From positions 48,401,633-48,465,632 of the forward strand of contig NC_057768.1 in the NCBI RefSeq assembly GCF_010389155.1: a DNA stretch of 64,000 nt. Direction: 5' to 3'. A model generated the notes under the pieces. The model saw nothing but the letters and a program-made list of their open reading frames with translations, ran no database searches and was not told the DNA's origin. Origin of the DNA: Erigeron canadensis. Taxonomy: Eukaryota; Streptophyta; Magnoliopsida; Asterales; Asteraceae. The translations under genes and the position numbers were made by a program. How positions within the stretch are numbered: position 1 is the first letter of the stretch; the number at the start of each line of letters is the position of its first letter. Positions 1 to 11,645 of the stretch are shown here, in pieces.

Positions 1-1742
1 AAAAGAAAAATAAAGACGTTGACTTTCTTTGACCCGGTTCACGCCGGTTTGAATACCGGTCCGGGTTCGTCTGGTTCACGCCGGTTCGCCCCGTTCAATC
101 CGGTTCACATTTTGCTATCAAACCGGGGTCTATCAGGCCGGATTTCTTAAAATATCTGGTCAGACCGCGGTCCAACCGGATAGACCGGCTGGTTTGAAAA
201 CATGAATCATGAGTGTGTTTATTTTTATGTTGTCACCTTTAGTTAGCTTTATATATCAACAGAAAAATGAAAAGCAGGCGTACTGATTGAGTGTCAATAT
301 ATCTATCTTCATGAGTGTATCTACCTAAACCTTAAACTTTTACTTATCTATACTCTTTTATAAAAATTATTCACTCCCCTACAAATAGAAAGTGTTACTC
401 AAATGTGACATACAAAAGTGTATCTACCTAAACCCTAAACTTTTACTACTCTTTTTAGAAAATGTTAAAAAAAAATGGTTACATACAAAAGTACTAAATT
501 ACTCTTAATAAATACCCACTATGGAAAAAAATTTCATAAATTACCAAATTTTTCCTTAATGAATTAATTTACTCTATAAACCTTTATTTTAATAACGAGA
601 TGGGTGGTGCTAGTGGCAGTGGTGGTAATGATGTGATTATTAATCTAAAAGTAACTGATGTAAATGGTTGTGTAGTTATTTTATGGTTAAGAGATATATC
701 TTTTGTAAATACCTTTATTAATAATATTATAGAGATATTAGGTGGAAATATTTAAATTAATTAAAAAAAAGATAGAAAGTTTGGATAAATATGAGTGTAA
801 AATATTTTAGGGATATATTGGATAGATTTAGTATGTGAGTTAGGAATGTGTTGAAAATTAAGGGTATTTTGGGTATTTTAAAGGTAGAGAGTTAAAAAAA
901 AAGGAGGGTAGTTTGTTTATTAATATAATATAGATATAGATATAGATATAGATTAATACTTTAAGACCTTGTCTTCTAAAATATTTCACTATCACATTTA
1001 CATCAACCTACACCACTTGACACCGTCCCCGCCAATAATACTGTCACCGACACCACTAAACCGTCATCCCCACCACTGTCGTCGCATTGCGCGGGTACCA
1101 TGCTAGTTTTGATGTAAACATATTTTAGCGTAGTTAAAATTTTGTATCTAAATGAAAATTTTGTAAGATTTATTTACATAACTTATGGTATTTTATCTGA
1201 GAATCAGCTCGTTTGCTTCATTTTCTTTCATTTTAAAGGATATACCCAAACTTCAAACTTAATGATATATGTGTACTAAACTAGAAACTATTAATGATTA
1301 TAAAAACATATAATAGCATCTCAACTGAATGTAACAGATTATTCTAAATGTTAGTGGTGGCCAAGAAGATGGATATGGATTTCGATAACGTTTAAAAAGA
1401 ATTTTAATAGAAGTTGGGGTCGATTTGGTTGACCATACACCATTTTATATTTAGTGTTTTGTTTTCCTCCAATTGAAATATGAATATTAGTATTATAGAA
1501 GAAACAAAAAAATATATGTTGAAACAACAAACTTACATGAAATAAACACATAACATTCCATATATTAAAAGTTTGAATATTTAAAGAATCTCTTAAAAAT
1601 ATGCATCTTAGTTAAGATGAAATTGGTTTTTGGACATGTCTTGTATGTGAAACATTACTAGCTTGTTTAGTAATGTTTTTTCTTTTGTTATATAGAAGCC
1701 AACGAGGTTTTTCCCTTTATTCAAATAATATATTAATAAAAA
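1..1742. other. Intergenic, AT-rich, no gene seen
   Basis: I see no supportable gene here. Bases 30-200 are rich in CCGGTT-type words and read like the decayed end of a transposable element. Around 300-440 a short phrase (tgtatctacctaaaccctaaac) occurs twice. The rest is AT-rich sequence with stops in all frames. Confidence 0.6.
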
Positions 1743-2013
1743 TATAATTTCAAGGCTGGGTAAAAACCAACTGGGTTGGATCAGTGGTTGGAGCTCATGC
1801 CTCTGGAAACAGAGATCATGGGTTCGATCCTCATGCCCAGCAAGACTGGAGGTCCTTTTCTACCTATGGTAGAACCTGGAAGCAGCCTCTCTACCTTTAG
1901 TAGGGGTAAGGCTGTCTACATATCAACCTCTCCCATACACCATCGAAGACGGTATTGGAACCCAAAACCCGTGAAAGACGGCATTGAGAGTTTTTTTTTA
2001 TAATTTCAAGGCT
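1743..2013 (+). mobile_element. tRNA-derived SINE, copy 1
   Basis: A short non-autonomous retroposon. The perfect 15-base target duplication TATAATTTCAAGGCT lies at 1743-1757 and 1999-2013, so the element is 1758-1998. It has RNA polymerase III promoter boxes: an A-box-like TTGGATCAGTGG at 1776-1787 and a B box GGTTCGATCC at 1821-1830. It ends in a T run. The body (ggggtaaggctgtctacat) resembles plant Au-type SINEs, which I say from memory. A second copy is at 16440-16724 and a truncated one at 41491-41655. The open frame across it is incidental. Confidence 0.85.
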
Positions 2014-3378
2014 CACAAGTAGTGAATATATAAAAGTTTAACGAAACTTGAATTTAAACTTATTTCATTTACACAAATTTTATGTTATGCTCAAACTGGT
2101 TTGAGTCGGTTTAATTCAAATTAACAAGTCAAATTCAAACAATTTAGAAATAAATCGGTTTTTTTATATACCAAAATCTTAGGCCGGAGAAATTGGTCAC
2201 CGAATTGGTGATTTTTCTCAATATGTCACGTCACTCTTACCTAATAAAAACCTAGTTTCCAACTCAAAATTCTTTAATTTTCTCTAAACTTCACCAAATA
2301 AGTGCGACGATGTTACCGATTTCAGTTAATTATAACAAATCAAGTCATCTCCGTGTGTCATCTCCCCTAGCTATCTCTCATCCTCACTTCTTCTATCTTC
2401 TCTTCTAGATAAACATCACCAAATCAAGTCACCGAATTGCTTCACCGGGGATTGTGGGAGTGTTACTAACTCGGTGACGTTGACGCCAGACTTTCACCGA
2501 GCACCACTCTCCATCCCCTTATAAATAGAACCAAATTAATCACTTTTTTACATGATTAGTTGAAATTATAGTACGTGTACATTTAGTCGCCAGAAACGAG
2601 AAAGTAATAAAGAACGGATTATTGGACATAAAATTTAGTACTCTTTGATTCGTGCAAAAGAATCATTCGTACAAACGACAAAATGATACAAGGTTCAAGA
2701 ACTCAATGGAAGGAAAATGACAAATGAGGGTCTAAATTTTCTTACCATGAGGTTGCTGACACTAGATTAAATAAGGAAAAAGATAAAGGAAAACAAAACA
2801 AAACCTTAAAGTGGAAAAAAGAGAGAGAAAACGGATTCAAATACAAGGTACTTGCCACAAAAATCTAACCTTGCTTTTAACTTGTCCTCTTAGCCAATCA
2901 TATCACTTTGTTTCCATATTATGTATAAACAGTTCTACCCCTCTTTAGTCCCTTTTCTCCATTTTGTAACCCAGAAATTCTCTCATTTAACTCTACGTAT
3001 GTTTTGGAAATGAATCTTACTAAAGATATACAATCATATTGGGCCACATATTCTTATAGATTTTGGCTATGTTTGTCACAAGCTTTTCAATAGCTATCCA
3101 GGAGATTTAGTTTTTTGTTTTAAACTAAAAGCTCCTAACATATTAAATGTTTTGTGTGGATACAACTAGTTTTAACTTTTATTTGAAATAAAAAGCTCCA
3201 AAATGAAACAAAAGCTTTAACTTTTCAATTAAGCTTTTAATCTTTAAACAAATGTCTCTTGAAGTTGCAACTACAACTACCATACCAAACATTTTTAATA
3301 AATAAAAGCTCAACCTAACAACTTTGTTTAATAGCTATAACTTACAGTTCCAACTAAAAACTACAGGTACAAGTTACC
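2014..3378. other. Intergenic; possible decayed MITE
   Basis: No gene recognised. Part of 3060-3380, continuing after 4482, has phrases such as ctatgtttg on the left and accaaacatac near 4511 on the right. They could be the ends of a hAT-type MITE interrupted by the repeat at 3379-4482. This is weak evidence. Confidence 0.4.
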
Positions 3379-4482
3379 TGATCAATGTCGTTGGACCGAT
3401 AAAAAATAAAACTAATTACCACTAATTAGCTAGGGTAAGTCGAGTATCGTATCCACATGGAATCGAGGGAAAGTGTTAGACAATTTTATAAAATTAATTA
3501 AACTAGACATAAACTTAAAATCGATTTGATTGATTGGTTTGTTTGATTAAAACTAAAGTTGAGCATAAACTTAACAAAATACTTCAATTAACAAAGTAGA
3601 CCATTCTCATGCTCCTAATTATGCTTTCAAATATGTAACCTAACTTATATTCGTTGGAAATCACATAGACATGATTCGTTATAACGTTTGGAATGAATAA
3701 CTTTAAGAACTAAAGTAATCGGTTGTGATGATTCACGATAACGAAAAACCGAGGAATTGACACAACTAGATTTTCAATTCATTAAAATAGAATTACTAGT
3801 TCATGAGAGATTCTTTCAATAATCCATGATAAACACTAATTTGAAATCAAAAGATAGATGAATTTCATTCAAGGTCATAAACAAGTAATCATTCATTCAA
3901 ATCCAAACAACATTAGATGCAAAACACAATTAAGAATTAAACATCTAATCCAACATGAATATGAGAAAGGTTGAACATAAAAGTCTTACATAATTGTTCA
4001 CATGAGAATGATCAATAGAAACCCTAGCCTATAATCTTCATCATTGATTCTTCAATTAAAGCTTGAATCTCCATGGAATTGTGATTTGATGATGATCTTG
4101 GGGTGTTGTGTATGTTAGGAAACTGCCCAGGGATGATAAAATATGAAGTGATTACTTCCCAAGTCGTCCATGAGGGAATTATAAACTGAAAAGTAATTAA
4201 ATCCCTAATTTTCGGATTTTTAGTGCAGCTAGGGCCGTCCCAGACTGTCACCAGGGCGTCTGAGACTGCCTTCCAGAAATGGCAATTTTCCAGATTTTTG
4301 CCTTGACACTTCTTGACTCGATTCTTGACTTTGCTTGACTTGTTTATGATCCATTTAACTTTAATTTGTCACCAAAGACCTGAAACACTTAAACAAACAT
4401 AAAAACGCCCTAATCGTCTATTAACATTCACAAAACATGTCCGTTTTCATATCTTAAAGTAGTACGGATTAGGCGTTTATCA
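3379..4482 (-). repeat. LTR-like repeat, possible solo LTR
   Basis: A block of about 1.1 kb with TG at its left edge (TGATCAATGTCG) and CA at its right edge (GGCGTTTATCA), interrupting a different repetitive background. On the minus strand it starts TGATAAACGCC and ends CATTGATCA, the TG...CA pattern of an LTR. The flanking five bases (TTACC and CTACT) agree only in part, so there is no clean target duplication. No internal retroelement coding region accompanies it. It could be an old solo LTR or the end of another repeat class. Confidence 0.4.
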
Positions 4483-4555
4483 CTACTGCTACCAATTACA
4501 ACTACCTTTACCAAACATACTCATTGTTTATAAGCATTCGTTTGTAAGTTTAACA

Positions 4556-4708
4556 TGAAAGATTATTGAATGATATGTTTTTCATTGAATCCTATTAAAA
4601 TACAAACGTCTTATATAATGTGAAGATACAACCAAATCCCCATAAATATAGGAGGCTCATAAATATGAAATCAATGTAAAATTATAGCTAATATAGTTTC
4701 CGCTAATA
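4556..4708 (-). repeat. Copia 3' LTR
   Basis: Direct copy of 9173-9324. On the minus strand it begins TATTAGCGG and ends TTTCA, so it lacks the usual TG start. The polypurine tract lies directly upstream of it in element orientation. Confidence 0.92.
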
Positions 4709-4719
4709 TTCCCCCTCAG
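4709..4719 (-). other. Copia polypurine tract
   Basis: Minus-strand GAGGGGGAA sits directly against the 3' LTR. This is the expected plus-strand primer for reverse transcription. Confidence 0.8.
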
Positions 4720-7080
4720 TTGGAACGTGGATAGGCAGAAACGTTCAAGCTGGAGCGAAACAACTCAAACAGGTAGCGTGGAAGGCCTTTTGTAAATATG
4801 TCAGCATATTGCGCGGAAGAGGGCACGTGTAGAACCCGAATATGACCAATCCTAACTTTTTCACGAACGAAGTGAATGTCCATCTCCACATGTTTGGTAC
4901 GTTGGTGCTGGACAGGATTACCAGATAGGTAAATGGCAGACACATTGTCACAAAAAACGACAGTAGCTTTCTGAACTGGAACTCTTAACTCGAGAAGTAG
5001 ATTTCGAACCCAAGTAGCTTCGGCTACTGCATTAGCAATGCCTCTATATTCAGCTTCCGCACTCGACCGTGAAATAGTCTGTTGTCGCTTAGACGACCAA
5101 GAGATGAGATTATTGCCAAGAAAAATGCAGTAACCATATGTAGAGCGACGAGTGTCGGGGCAACCCCCCCCCCCCCAATCTGCATCAGAGTAAGCAGTCA
5201 AGGCATGATTGGGGGATGCTGATAAGCGAAGACCAAAATCCATAGTGTCATGTAAATAACGTAATACTCGTTTAAGGAGGGCAAAGTGAGGTTCCCTTGG
5301 AGCGTGCATGAATAGGCATATTTGTTGCACTGCATAGGAGATGTCGGGACGAGTAATAGTGAGGTACTGTAAGGCACCCGCTAAACTGCGGTATAGAGTC
5401 CCATCTGGAAGAAGTACCCCCTCAGTGGCACTAAGTTTAGAGTTCGTATCCACAGGAGTAAGACAAGGTTTGCATGTGGTCATATTTGCCAAATGAAGAA
5501 TGTCTCGGGTGTATTGAGACTGACCTAAAATCAAGGACTGATGATCACGAGTGACTGTGATGCCAAGGAAATAATGAAGATTTCCCATATCAGACATTGC
5601 AAACTCATTTGATAACTTTGTGATGATTGCGGTGAGAAGACTTTGATGACTTGCAGTAAGCATGATATTGTCCACATAAAGAAGAAGATAAGCGAGTTGA
5701 TCACCATGTTGGTAAATAAATAATGACGTGTCACACACACTGCTACGAAACCCCAAAGAGCTTAGGTAAGAGGAGAACCGTGTATACCATGCCCGTGGTG
5801 CCTGTTTTAGGCCGTATAAAGACTTTCTTAAGCGACAAACATGATTCGGGTGTGCGGGGTCGATGAACCCAGGTGGTTGAGTCATGTACACAATTTCTTG
5901 AAGTGTGCCATTAAGGAAAGCATTTTTTACATCTAATTGATGTATTGGCCACGATCTGGACACTGCTAATGACAAAACTGTACGAATGGTGGCTGGTTTA
6001 ACAACCAGGCTGAATGTTTCAATGCAATCAATTCCAACAGTTTGAGATTTCCCATTACAAACAAGACGAGTCTTATACCTATCCAATATGCCATCAGCTT
6101 TAAATTTATGGCGAAACAGCCACATCGATCTAATGATCGGGTAATCCATAGGTTTTGGAATAAGTTCCCATGTATTATTATCCTGCAAAGCACTAAATTC
6201 ATCGTTCATGGCACGAAGCCAATTATGGTTCGATAAGGCTTTCATATAAGAAGTTGGCACGGGAGAGATGACAGAGGTAGCGACCAGGTTATACCGCGGG
6301 TTTGGTTTGGTGACCCCCGCCTTGGATTGGGTCAACATGGGGTGGTCATTTGTTGGACCCGTGTTCACATTAGTTTGTTGGGCGTCAGATTGGGGTGGGA
6401 GGTGGCACGGTGGTGTAGGAGGTGCTGACACAGGTGGGGTGGTGGTGTGAGGTGCTTCGGTTTGAGTCGGGCTTGACGGGGGTTGTTGTGCCAAGGGTTG
6501 GCTTGCGTTTTGGGGTTGTGATGAGGGTGATGTAGAGGGTTGTTGTTGAACATGATGTGTAGGAGCAGCTGATGTTGGGAAGGACGGATGGAAGAAATGA
6601 GTTATGGTAGAAGGTGAGTCATCAAGGAAGGTGTAGGTGGAGGGTGAGGTTGGTTTAAAATCATTGAAAGGAAATGTTTTCTCATCGAAAATAACATGGC
6701 GGGAAAGATGTACCCGTCCCGTGATCGGGTCATAACATCGATTCCCTCGAAAGTCAGAAGGATATCCTAAGAATATGCATCGGGTAGACCGGGGTGAGAG
6801 TTTGTTAGGAGCCGTGGCTGACATGTTTGGGTAGCAAGCACAACCAAAAACACGAAGATGCTCATATGTGGGTTGGCGTAAGTAGAGGGCGTAGGCGGGT
6901 GTTTGGAACTGTAATCTTTTTGTTGGGAGGATGTTATGAAGATAGGTGGCGGTGTGTAGAGCTTCAACCCAAAATGTGGGTGGAAGATGAGCATGAGTTA
7001 GAAGAGCACGAATTATATCATTTAAATGACGTATCATTCGCTCGGACAGTCCATTTTGTTGGGATGTTTTGGGGGCAAGA
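4716..7080 (-). pseudogene. Copia integrase end, reverse transcriptase and RNase H
   Basis: The open frame 4716-7037 (773 residues), with its frame extending back to about 7080, holds the integrase C-terminus, a proline/serine/threonine-rich linker, and the copia reverse transcriptase (for example DVKNAFLNG and LYGLKQAPRAWY). RNase H follows (SSAEAEYRG, then ADIFTKGLP near the C-terminus). It would convert element RNA to DNA in virus-like particles. The metal-binding motif normally YVDD reads YVDN; the Asn codon is at 5667-5669, replacing a catalytic Asp, so polymerase activity should be lost. In RNase H the DADW motif is followed by four glycines coded by a long C run (plus strand 5163-5177). 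The frame is out of register with the upstream part by a single-base change. Confidence 0.93.
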
Positions 7081-8532
7081 GAACCGAAAGATTAGACCAT
7101 TTTGAGTTGCAAATGATTTAAAGCTATTGTTATCAAATTCACCACCAAGATCACATTGAAAGGTTTTAATGGTTGACTGGAATTGAGTTTGGACTAATTT
7201 GTGAAATTTGACAAATGTTGGGAATGTTTCAGATTTGTAATTTAACGGATACACCCAAACATAATTTGTATAATTGTCAATTAGAACCATGTAATATTTG
7301 AAACTAGAATGACTTAAAACAGGGGATGTCCAAAGATCACAATGAATAATATCAAATGGTTTAAAAGTAAATGAAACAGAATCACTAAAAGGCAAACGTT
7401 TACTGTTGGATACTTGGCAAGAGTGACAAACCGAAGATCCAACAGCTTTATTACAAGGAAAAAAAGAACGACTAAGATAGTTGAGCACGGTCTCTCCAGG
7501 GTGTCCTAGACGATCATGCCATGGAATGGATGGTGACCGTAAAGAAAGGGCAAGCTCAGTAAATGGATAGAGTTCGCGGTCACTGTTGTGTCGGGAAAGG
7601 AGGCGTCCATCCTTGAGGTCCTTCAAAGAAAAACCAAAAGGGTCAAATGTAACAGAAACTTGGTTATCAATGGTAAATTTTCGTACAGATACTAAATCTT
7701 TAACTATGTTAGGGGAGTGAACAATATGATTGAGGTGATATGTTTGTTGTGGGAGTTTGAGAAAGCCATTACCGGAGCCATTTACTTGTAATGATTGGCC
7801 ATTACCGACAAGAATAGGACTAGTAGGAGATAAGCATGAAGTAGTGATTTTACCTCGGTTGGATGTTATGTGGGAAGTAGCTGCTGAATCCATGTACCAA
7901 TTTGGATCGTTGTAGTTCAAACTCATGGTCAAAAGTGTTGTTCCAATATCACTCGGGCATAGAGCATTATTACTTGATGGGCTGAACCCAGGAGGAGCCG
8001 AAAAAGAGGCGTGATTTGTTAGACGGGCCTGCGGGGGCTGTGATGGGTAAGGTGTTGGTGGCGGAGTCCATTGGTTTGGGTATTGGGCTTGATAAAAAGA
8101 GTTTGGGTTGTAAGGTGGATGGGCTTGCCATGTGCTCCGATTATTCCCGGTAGACTGTTGGGTTTGTTGAGCCTGACCCCATGCACTCTGCCCATGAAAT
8201 CCAGTCGACCTAGCGTCCCTTGCCGTATATTGCCCACTGCGAGACTGTTGACCACGTCCCCGTGCGGCTCTAACCGAGTCATAATTTTTTCCTCTGTACC
8301 CATTTGGATATGGTGAACAAACTAAACTAGAGGAGCCTGACTGGTTGGTGTGATTGTTGTAGCTATGCGCTTGTGTTTGTGAGAGGAGGACGGTTTCACG
8401 ATTTGTTCTGGTCCTAGCCGCCTGAAGTTGTTGCTCAGCTTCAATCATACCCCTGGCGACGTCCCATGATGGACAACTTTGATTGATAATTGCCCCGATT
8501 GCATTGTACTCAGCTGGGAGACCTCGAACCAT
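7018..8532 (-). pseudogene. Copia gag C-terminus, protease, integrase core
   Basis: A 504-residue open frame. It starts inside gag (MVRGLPAEYN), has a Gln/Ser/Pro-rich spacer without a CCHC knuckle, then the protease motif WYMDSAATSH, the integrase zinc-binding region (WHDRLGH with CHSC) and the integrase core. The first two acidic residues of that core are in HCDLW and QCDLGGEF. It terminates early after a single-base change in a C run near 7080 moves the reading frame, so the third acidic residue of integrase is coded in the next open frame. The start shown is only the first Met after the upstream stop. Confidence 0.9.
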
Positions 8533-8550
8533 TTGGATAACAAGACGACT

Positions 8551-9090
8551 TTAGGTAACAGGTTGATCTATGTCACCTAGTTGATTGGCTATATCTTTCA
8601 AATTTTGGCAATACTCGTCAAAGGATGCGCCAGAAGTGAGAGTAGTATTGCTGAATTTCTGTTCGAGCGTGGCTGCACGAGCATGTTTGTTGTTGATGAA
8701 GATGCCCTGTATTTTCAGCCAAGCTTCACGAGCAGTGATATCATTATCAAGAACCCGGGCAAGAAAATCATCGGAGAGAGTACTATAGATCCATTGAAAA
8801 ATCAAGGCATCGAGTTCTGACCACGCCATGTAAGACGGATCTGATTGGTCGGGTGGGTCGGTTCCATCAATGTGGTTGAGAACTTTATAAGCTCGTACAT
8901 GTAGTTTGAATAGCTTGACCCATGACGAATAAGTAACCTTCTTTCCATCAAGGGTGCGGATCTTGTTGTTGATGTTTGTGACGGAATAGGCTGGATGTAA
9001 GGATTGCTTGTCGGGATTGGTTGTGTTGTTTTTGTCGGAATCTTCTTTATTATGAAGGGTTTTGTCTGAATTTTCAGGATTGTCTCCCAT
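8551..9090 (-). pseudogene. Copia gag N-terminal part, cut by a stop codon
   Basis: Starting at the ATG at 9090 (MGDNPENSD), this frame codes a copia-type gag polyprotein head: YSSWVKLFKLHVRAYKVL and the segment through ARAATLEQKF. This is the UBN2-type gag of plant copia elements. It ends at a TAA at 8551-8553. The same frame stays open downstream and continues as gag (8532 onward), so the stop is a simple nonsense change rather than a real gene end. An in-frame Met lies further upstream at 9201, inside the LTR, and is less likely. Confidence 0.88.
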
Positions 9091-9158
9091 GGTGGTAAAA
9101 GGGGACGAACAGAAAGAAAGAAAGAAAAAAAAGATAAAAAAAATTAAGGTTTTAGTTT

Positions 9159-9172
9159 GGCTCTGATTACCA
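9159..9172 (-). other. Copia primer-binding site with one extra base
   Basis: Directly inside the 5' LTR the minus strand reads TGGTAATCAGAGCC. The usual plant copia site complementary to initiator-Met tRNA is TGGTATCAGAGC, so this copy has one extra A. Confidence 0.85.
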
Positions 9173-9324
9173 TGAAAATTATTGAATGATATGTTTTTCA
9201 TTGAATCCTATTAAAATACAAACGTCTTATATAATGTGAAGATACAACCAAATCCCCATAAATATAGGAGGCTCATAAATATAAAATCAATGTAAAATTA
9301 TAGCTAATATAGTTTCCGCTAATA
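9173..9324 (-). repeat. Copia 5' LTR
   Basis: Direct copy of 4556-4708 with one base missing near its left edge and one substitution. In element orientation this LTR supplies the promoter. Confidence 0.92.
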
Positions 9325-9518
9325 TAACATTTCTCTTTATATGTAGACTTTTTGTAAGCAAAATTTATACAAAAATTTCAACAAAAGGAAGTTTTACCAA
9401 GAATCATATATCGCTAATAATTTACTGGAAAAAAAAATTACAATGTGATATAAACTTTGTATCTACTATCATAAGTTATTTTGTGTTTATATAAAAGTGT
9501 ATATATGTATTATATAAT

Positions 9519-10787
9519 TAAATTCAAGGGTAAATTACAAAAATCATACCCGAAGTTTGTTCGAAACTACATTGGTCACACCTACAATTTAAAAATTACG
9601 CGAGACTTACCTATCATTGTCAAAAACTTACACTAACCATACCTATCGCTGACGGTTGTCTATTTGACCGTTAAGTCAAGTCACGTGCCTTGCATGTGAG
9701 GTATCAAAATCGTAATTTTGCGTATACTTCAGGTATCATCTGTGTAATTTACTCTAACAAAAAATTATTAAGATATTTATATTTATATTTCAATTATTAA
9801 AGCGGGTAGATATTCTATATTAAATTTCATATATATATAGGGTAACACTCCGGCAAGAACACTTTTAAAATAAGAACGTTGAGAACACTTAAATACATCA
9901 TTTTGACGCATTAAAAGTCCATAAAACTAACACAGTGCATAACTATTTATCATTATTTAAGTGTTTAACAACACATTGATCCGTCAAAATCGGAAAAATC
10001 ACTTTTTTTATTGGATGCATCATTTTGAAGAATATGCATCTAAGATGGATGCACAAAACAAAAAACATGTTTTTCTCTGGAACTCCAAACCCAAAATGCT
10101 ACAGATTGCTAATTTGAGAAATATTTTAAAACCGTAACGAGTCTTCAACTTTGCTTTACCCCTCTAATCTCAGGGGATGACAAAAACCATATGAAAAAGT
10201 TATATTGCTTCTTAAAAAAAATTTTGTTTTGTATCTTTTTATATATAGGTTTCTATCAAAAAGACTAAATCATAAAAGATAAAATAATAATAATAATATA
10301 AAAGTAAAACTTTAGTGTTTTTTATGGTTATCATCCTTGTTATATTCACTATACACATATTAAAAATAACAATGATATATATAATAATAAATGCATTATT
10401 GTATCAATTATTTTTCTCGATACATTTTTCATTAAAAAAAAACTTTTTTTTCATAATTAAATTATTTTCTTTTTTTTCTCTTTTTCATATCTACCCAACT
10501 CAATAATTGAAGTATAAATAAAACTCTAAAATTCTTAATAATTTTTTATTAGGGTAAATTACACAAATGATACCTGACGTATACTAGAAATTACGATTTT
10601 GATACCTCACATGCACGGCACGTGACTTGACTTAACGGCCAAATAGACGACCGTCAGCGATAAGTATGGTCAGTGTAAGTTTTTAACAACGTTGGGTATG
10701 TCTCGCGTAATTTTTAAATTGTAGGTATGACCAGTGTAGTTTCGAACAAACCTCAGGTATGATTTTTGTAATATACCCTAAATTCAA
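9519..10787. mobile_element. Non-autonomous Mutator-like element with long TIRs
   Basis: The exact 9-base target duplication TAAATTCAA is at 9519-9527 and 10779-10787, bounding an element at 9528-10778. Its ends, 9528-9755 and 10551-10778, are imperfect inverted copies of each other over about 228 bases (GGGTAAATTAC at the left, GTAATATACCC at the right). Long terminal inverted repeats with a 9-base duplication are the hallmark of MULEs. Each arm also carries its own shorter terminal symmetry. There is no transposase inside. The interior contains a truncated copy (about 9840-10085) of the foldback element at 50909-51300. Confidence 0.85.
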
Positions 10788-11428
10788 TTTTCAATTTGGT
10801 TTTGTTTTGAAATCAATAAACCATAACCAAATTGTAAACCAAGTTTTGAATTTGATTGATCCTAGACTAAACCCAAAGTCAAAAAAACCAAAATATTCGT
10901 TTTGGTTTGGTTTTGATTCCTTTGACTTTAACCCATATCAATATTGGATTTGATGTAGATAGGAACGAAAAGAAAAAACCGTGCTAGACTTAGGTAAACT
11001 TGAAACCGATTTTTTGGGTCGAGGTTGGGCATGTGGTTTACGCCCCGAGTTATGACTTATGAAATGGTTAAATTTCGTCTTTGTGCGAGTTCGGGTTTTG
11101 AGACGGTTTTAAATGAAAACTCGTATACTCGCTATGTCTACACAATACTCACTTGAACTATATATATTACCCATAAATATTACATTATATAATACGAGTA
11201 ATAATATTTTCATTTCAATAAGTATTAAAAAGTACAAAATGATAATTGAACTAACACGTACTAATTTTAGAAATTCACAAAAACATTTGTAGTAAGTGAT
11301 GAATAAAAAGACAATAAAAACTTAACGGATATTCGATTATCCATGAAAATACCGATAACTATTAGATTAAGGACTTCGTTGGGTTCGAATCTCATATTAT
11401 CAGCTAGTTACCATCCCTACTATAGGTG
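10788..11428. other. Intergenic, no gene seen
   Basis: AT-rich sequence with runs of AACCAAA/TTTGGTTT-type words at 10790-10920. I see no gene or bounded element. Confidence 0.5.
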
Positions 11429-11431
11429 ATA

Positions 11432-11460
11432 ACTAGATTTTTGACCCGCGTCCGGGGTTT
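11432..11460 (-). mobile_element. Helitron-like 3' terminus
   Basis: On the minus strand the sequence reads CCCCGGACGCGGGT, then an A/T-rich spacer, then CTAG followed by T. A short GC hairpin about ten bases before CTRR, inserted next to a T, is the classic Helitron 3' end. The matching 5' TC end was not located. Confidence 0.5.
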
Positions 11461-11645
11461 ACGATATTATCAATATTAGATTTTCATACATTTAATTCAT
11501 AAAAGCTTATAATTTTGAACGTATACGGTTCTAATTGACATTGTTATACTTTGCAAGTTGTAGTACAATAATCACAAGTTCGTCACCGTCATTATTGGTT
11601 GAGACTTATTGATGGAATTATTTGTCGTAGTCATTCCACAAGACA

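Larger units (their letters stand above)
4551..9329 (-). mobile_element. Ty1/copia LTR retrotransposon, nearly complete, disabled
   Basis: The whole element runs 4556-9324 and is flanked by the 5-base target duplication TAACA at 4551-4555 and 9325-9329. It has two short LTRs (153 and 152 bases), a primer-binding site, a polypurine tract, and gag, protease, integrase, reverse transcriptase and RNase H in copia order on the minus strand. By eye the LTRs differ by one substitution and one single-base indel, so insertion is recent. Coding is broken by an in-frame stop at 8551, a frameshift near 7080 and an altered polymerase motif (YVDN), so it cannot move by itself. Confidence 0.95.

Noticed and set aside
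1776..2003. 75-residue frame
   Set aside because: It lies wholly inside the SINE and reads through its polymerase III promoter boxes.
6268..7105. Plus-strand frames over the copia element
   Set aside because: Antisense shadows of the integrase and linker region.
9527..9755. Independent MITE
   Set aside because: It has no target duplication of its own. The 9-base duplication bounds it together with the inverted copy at 10551-10778 as one element.
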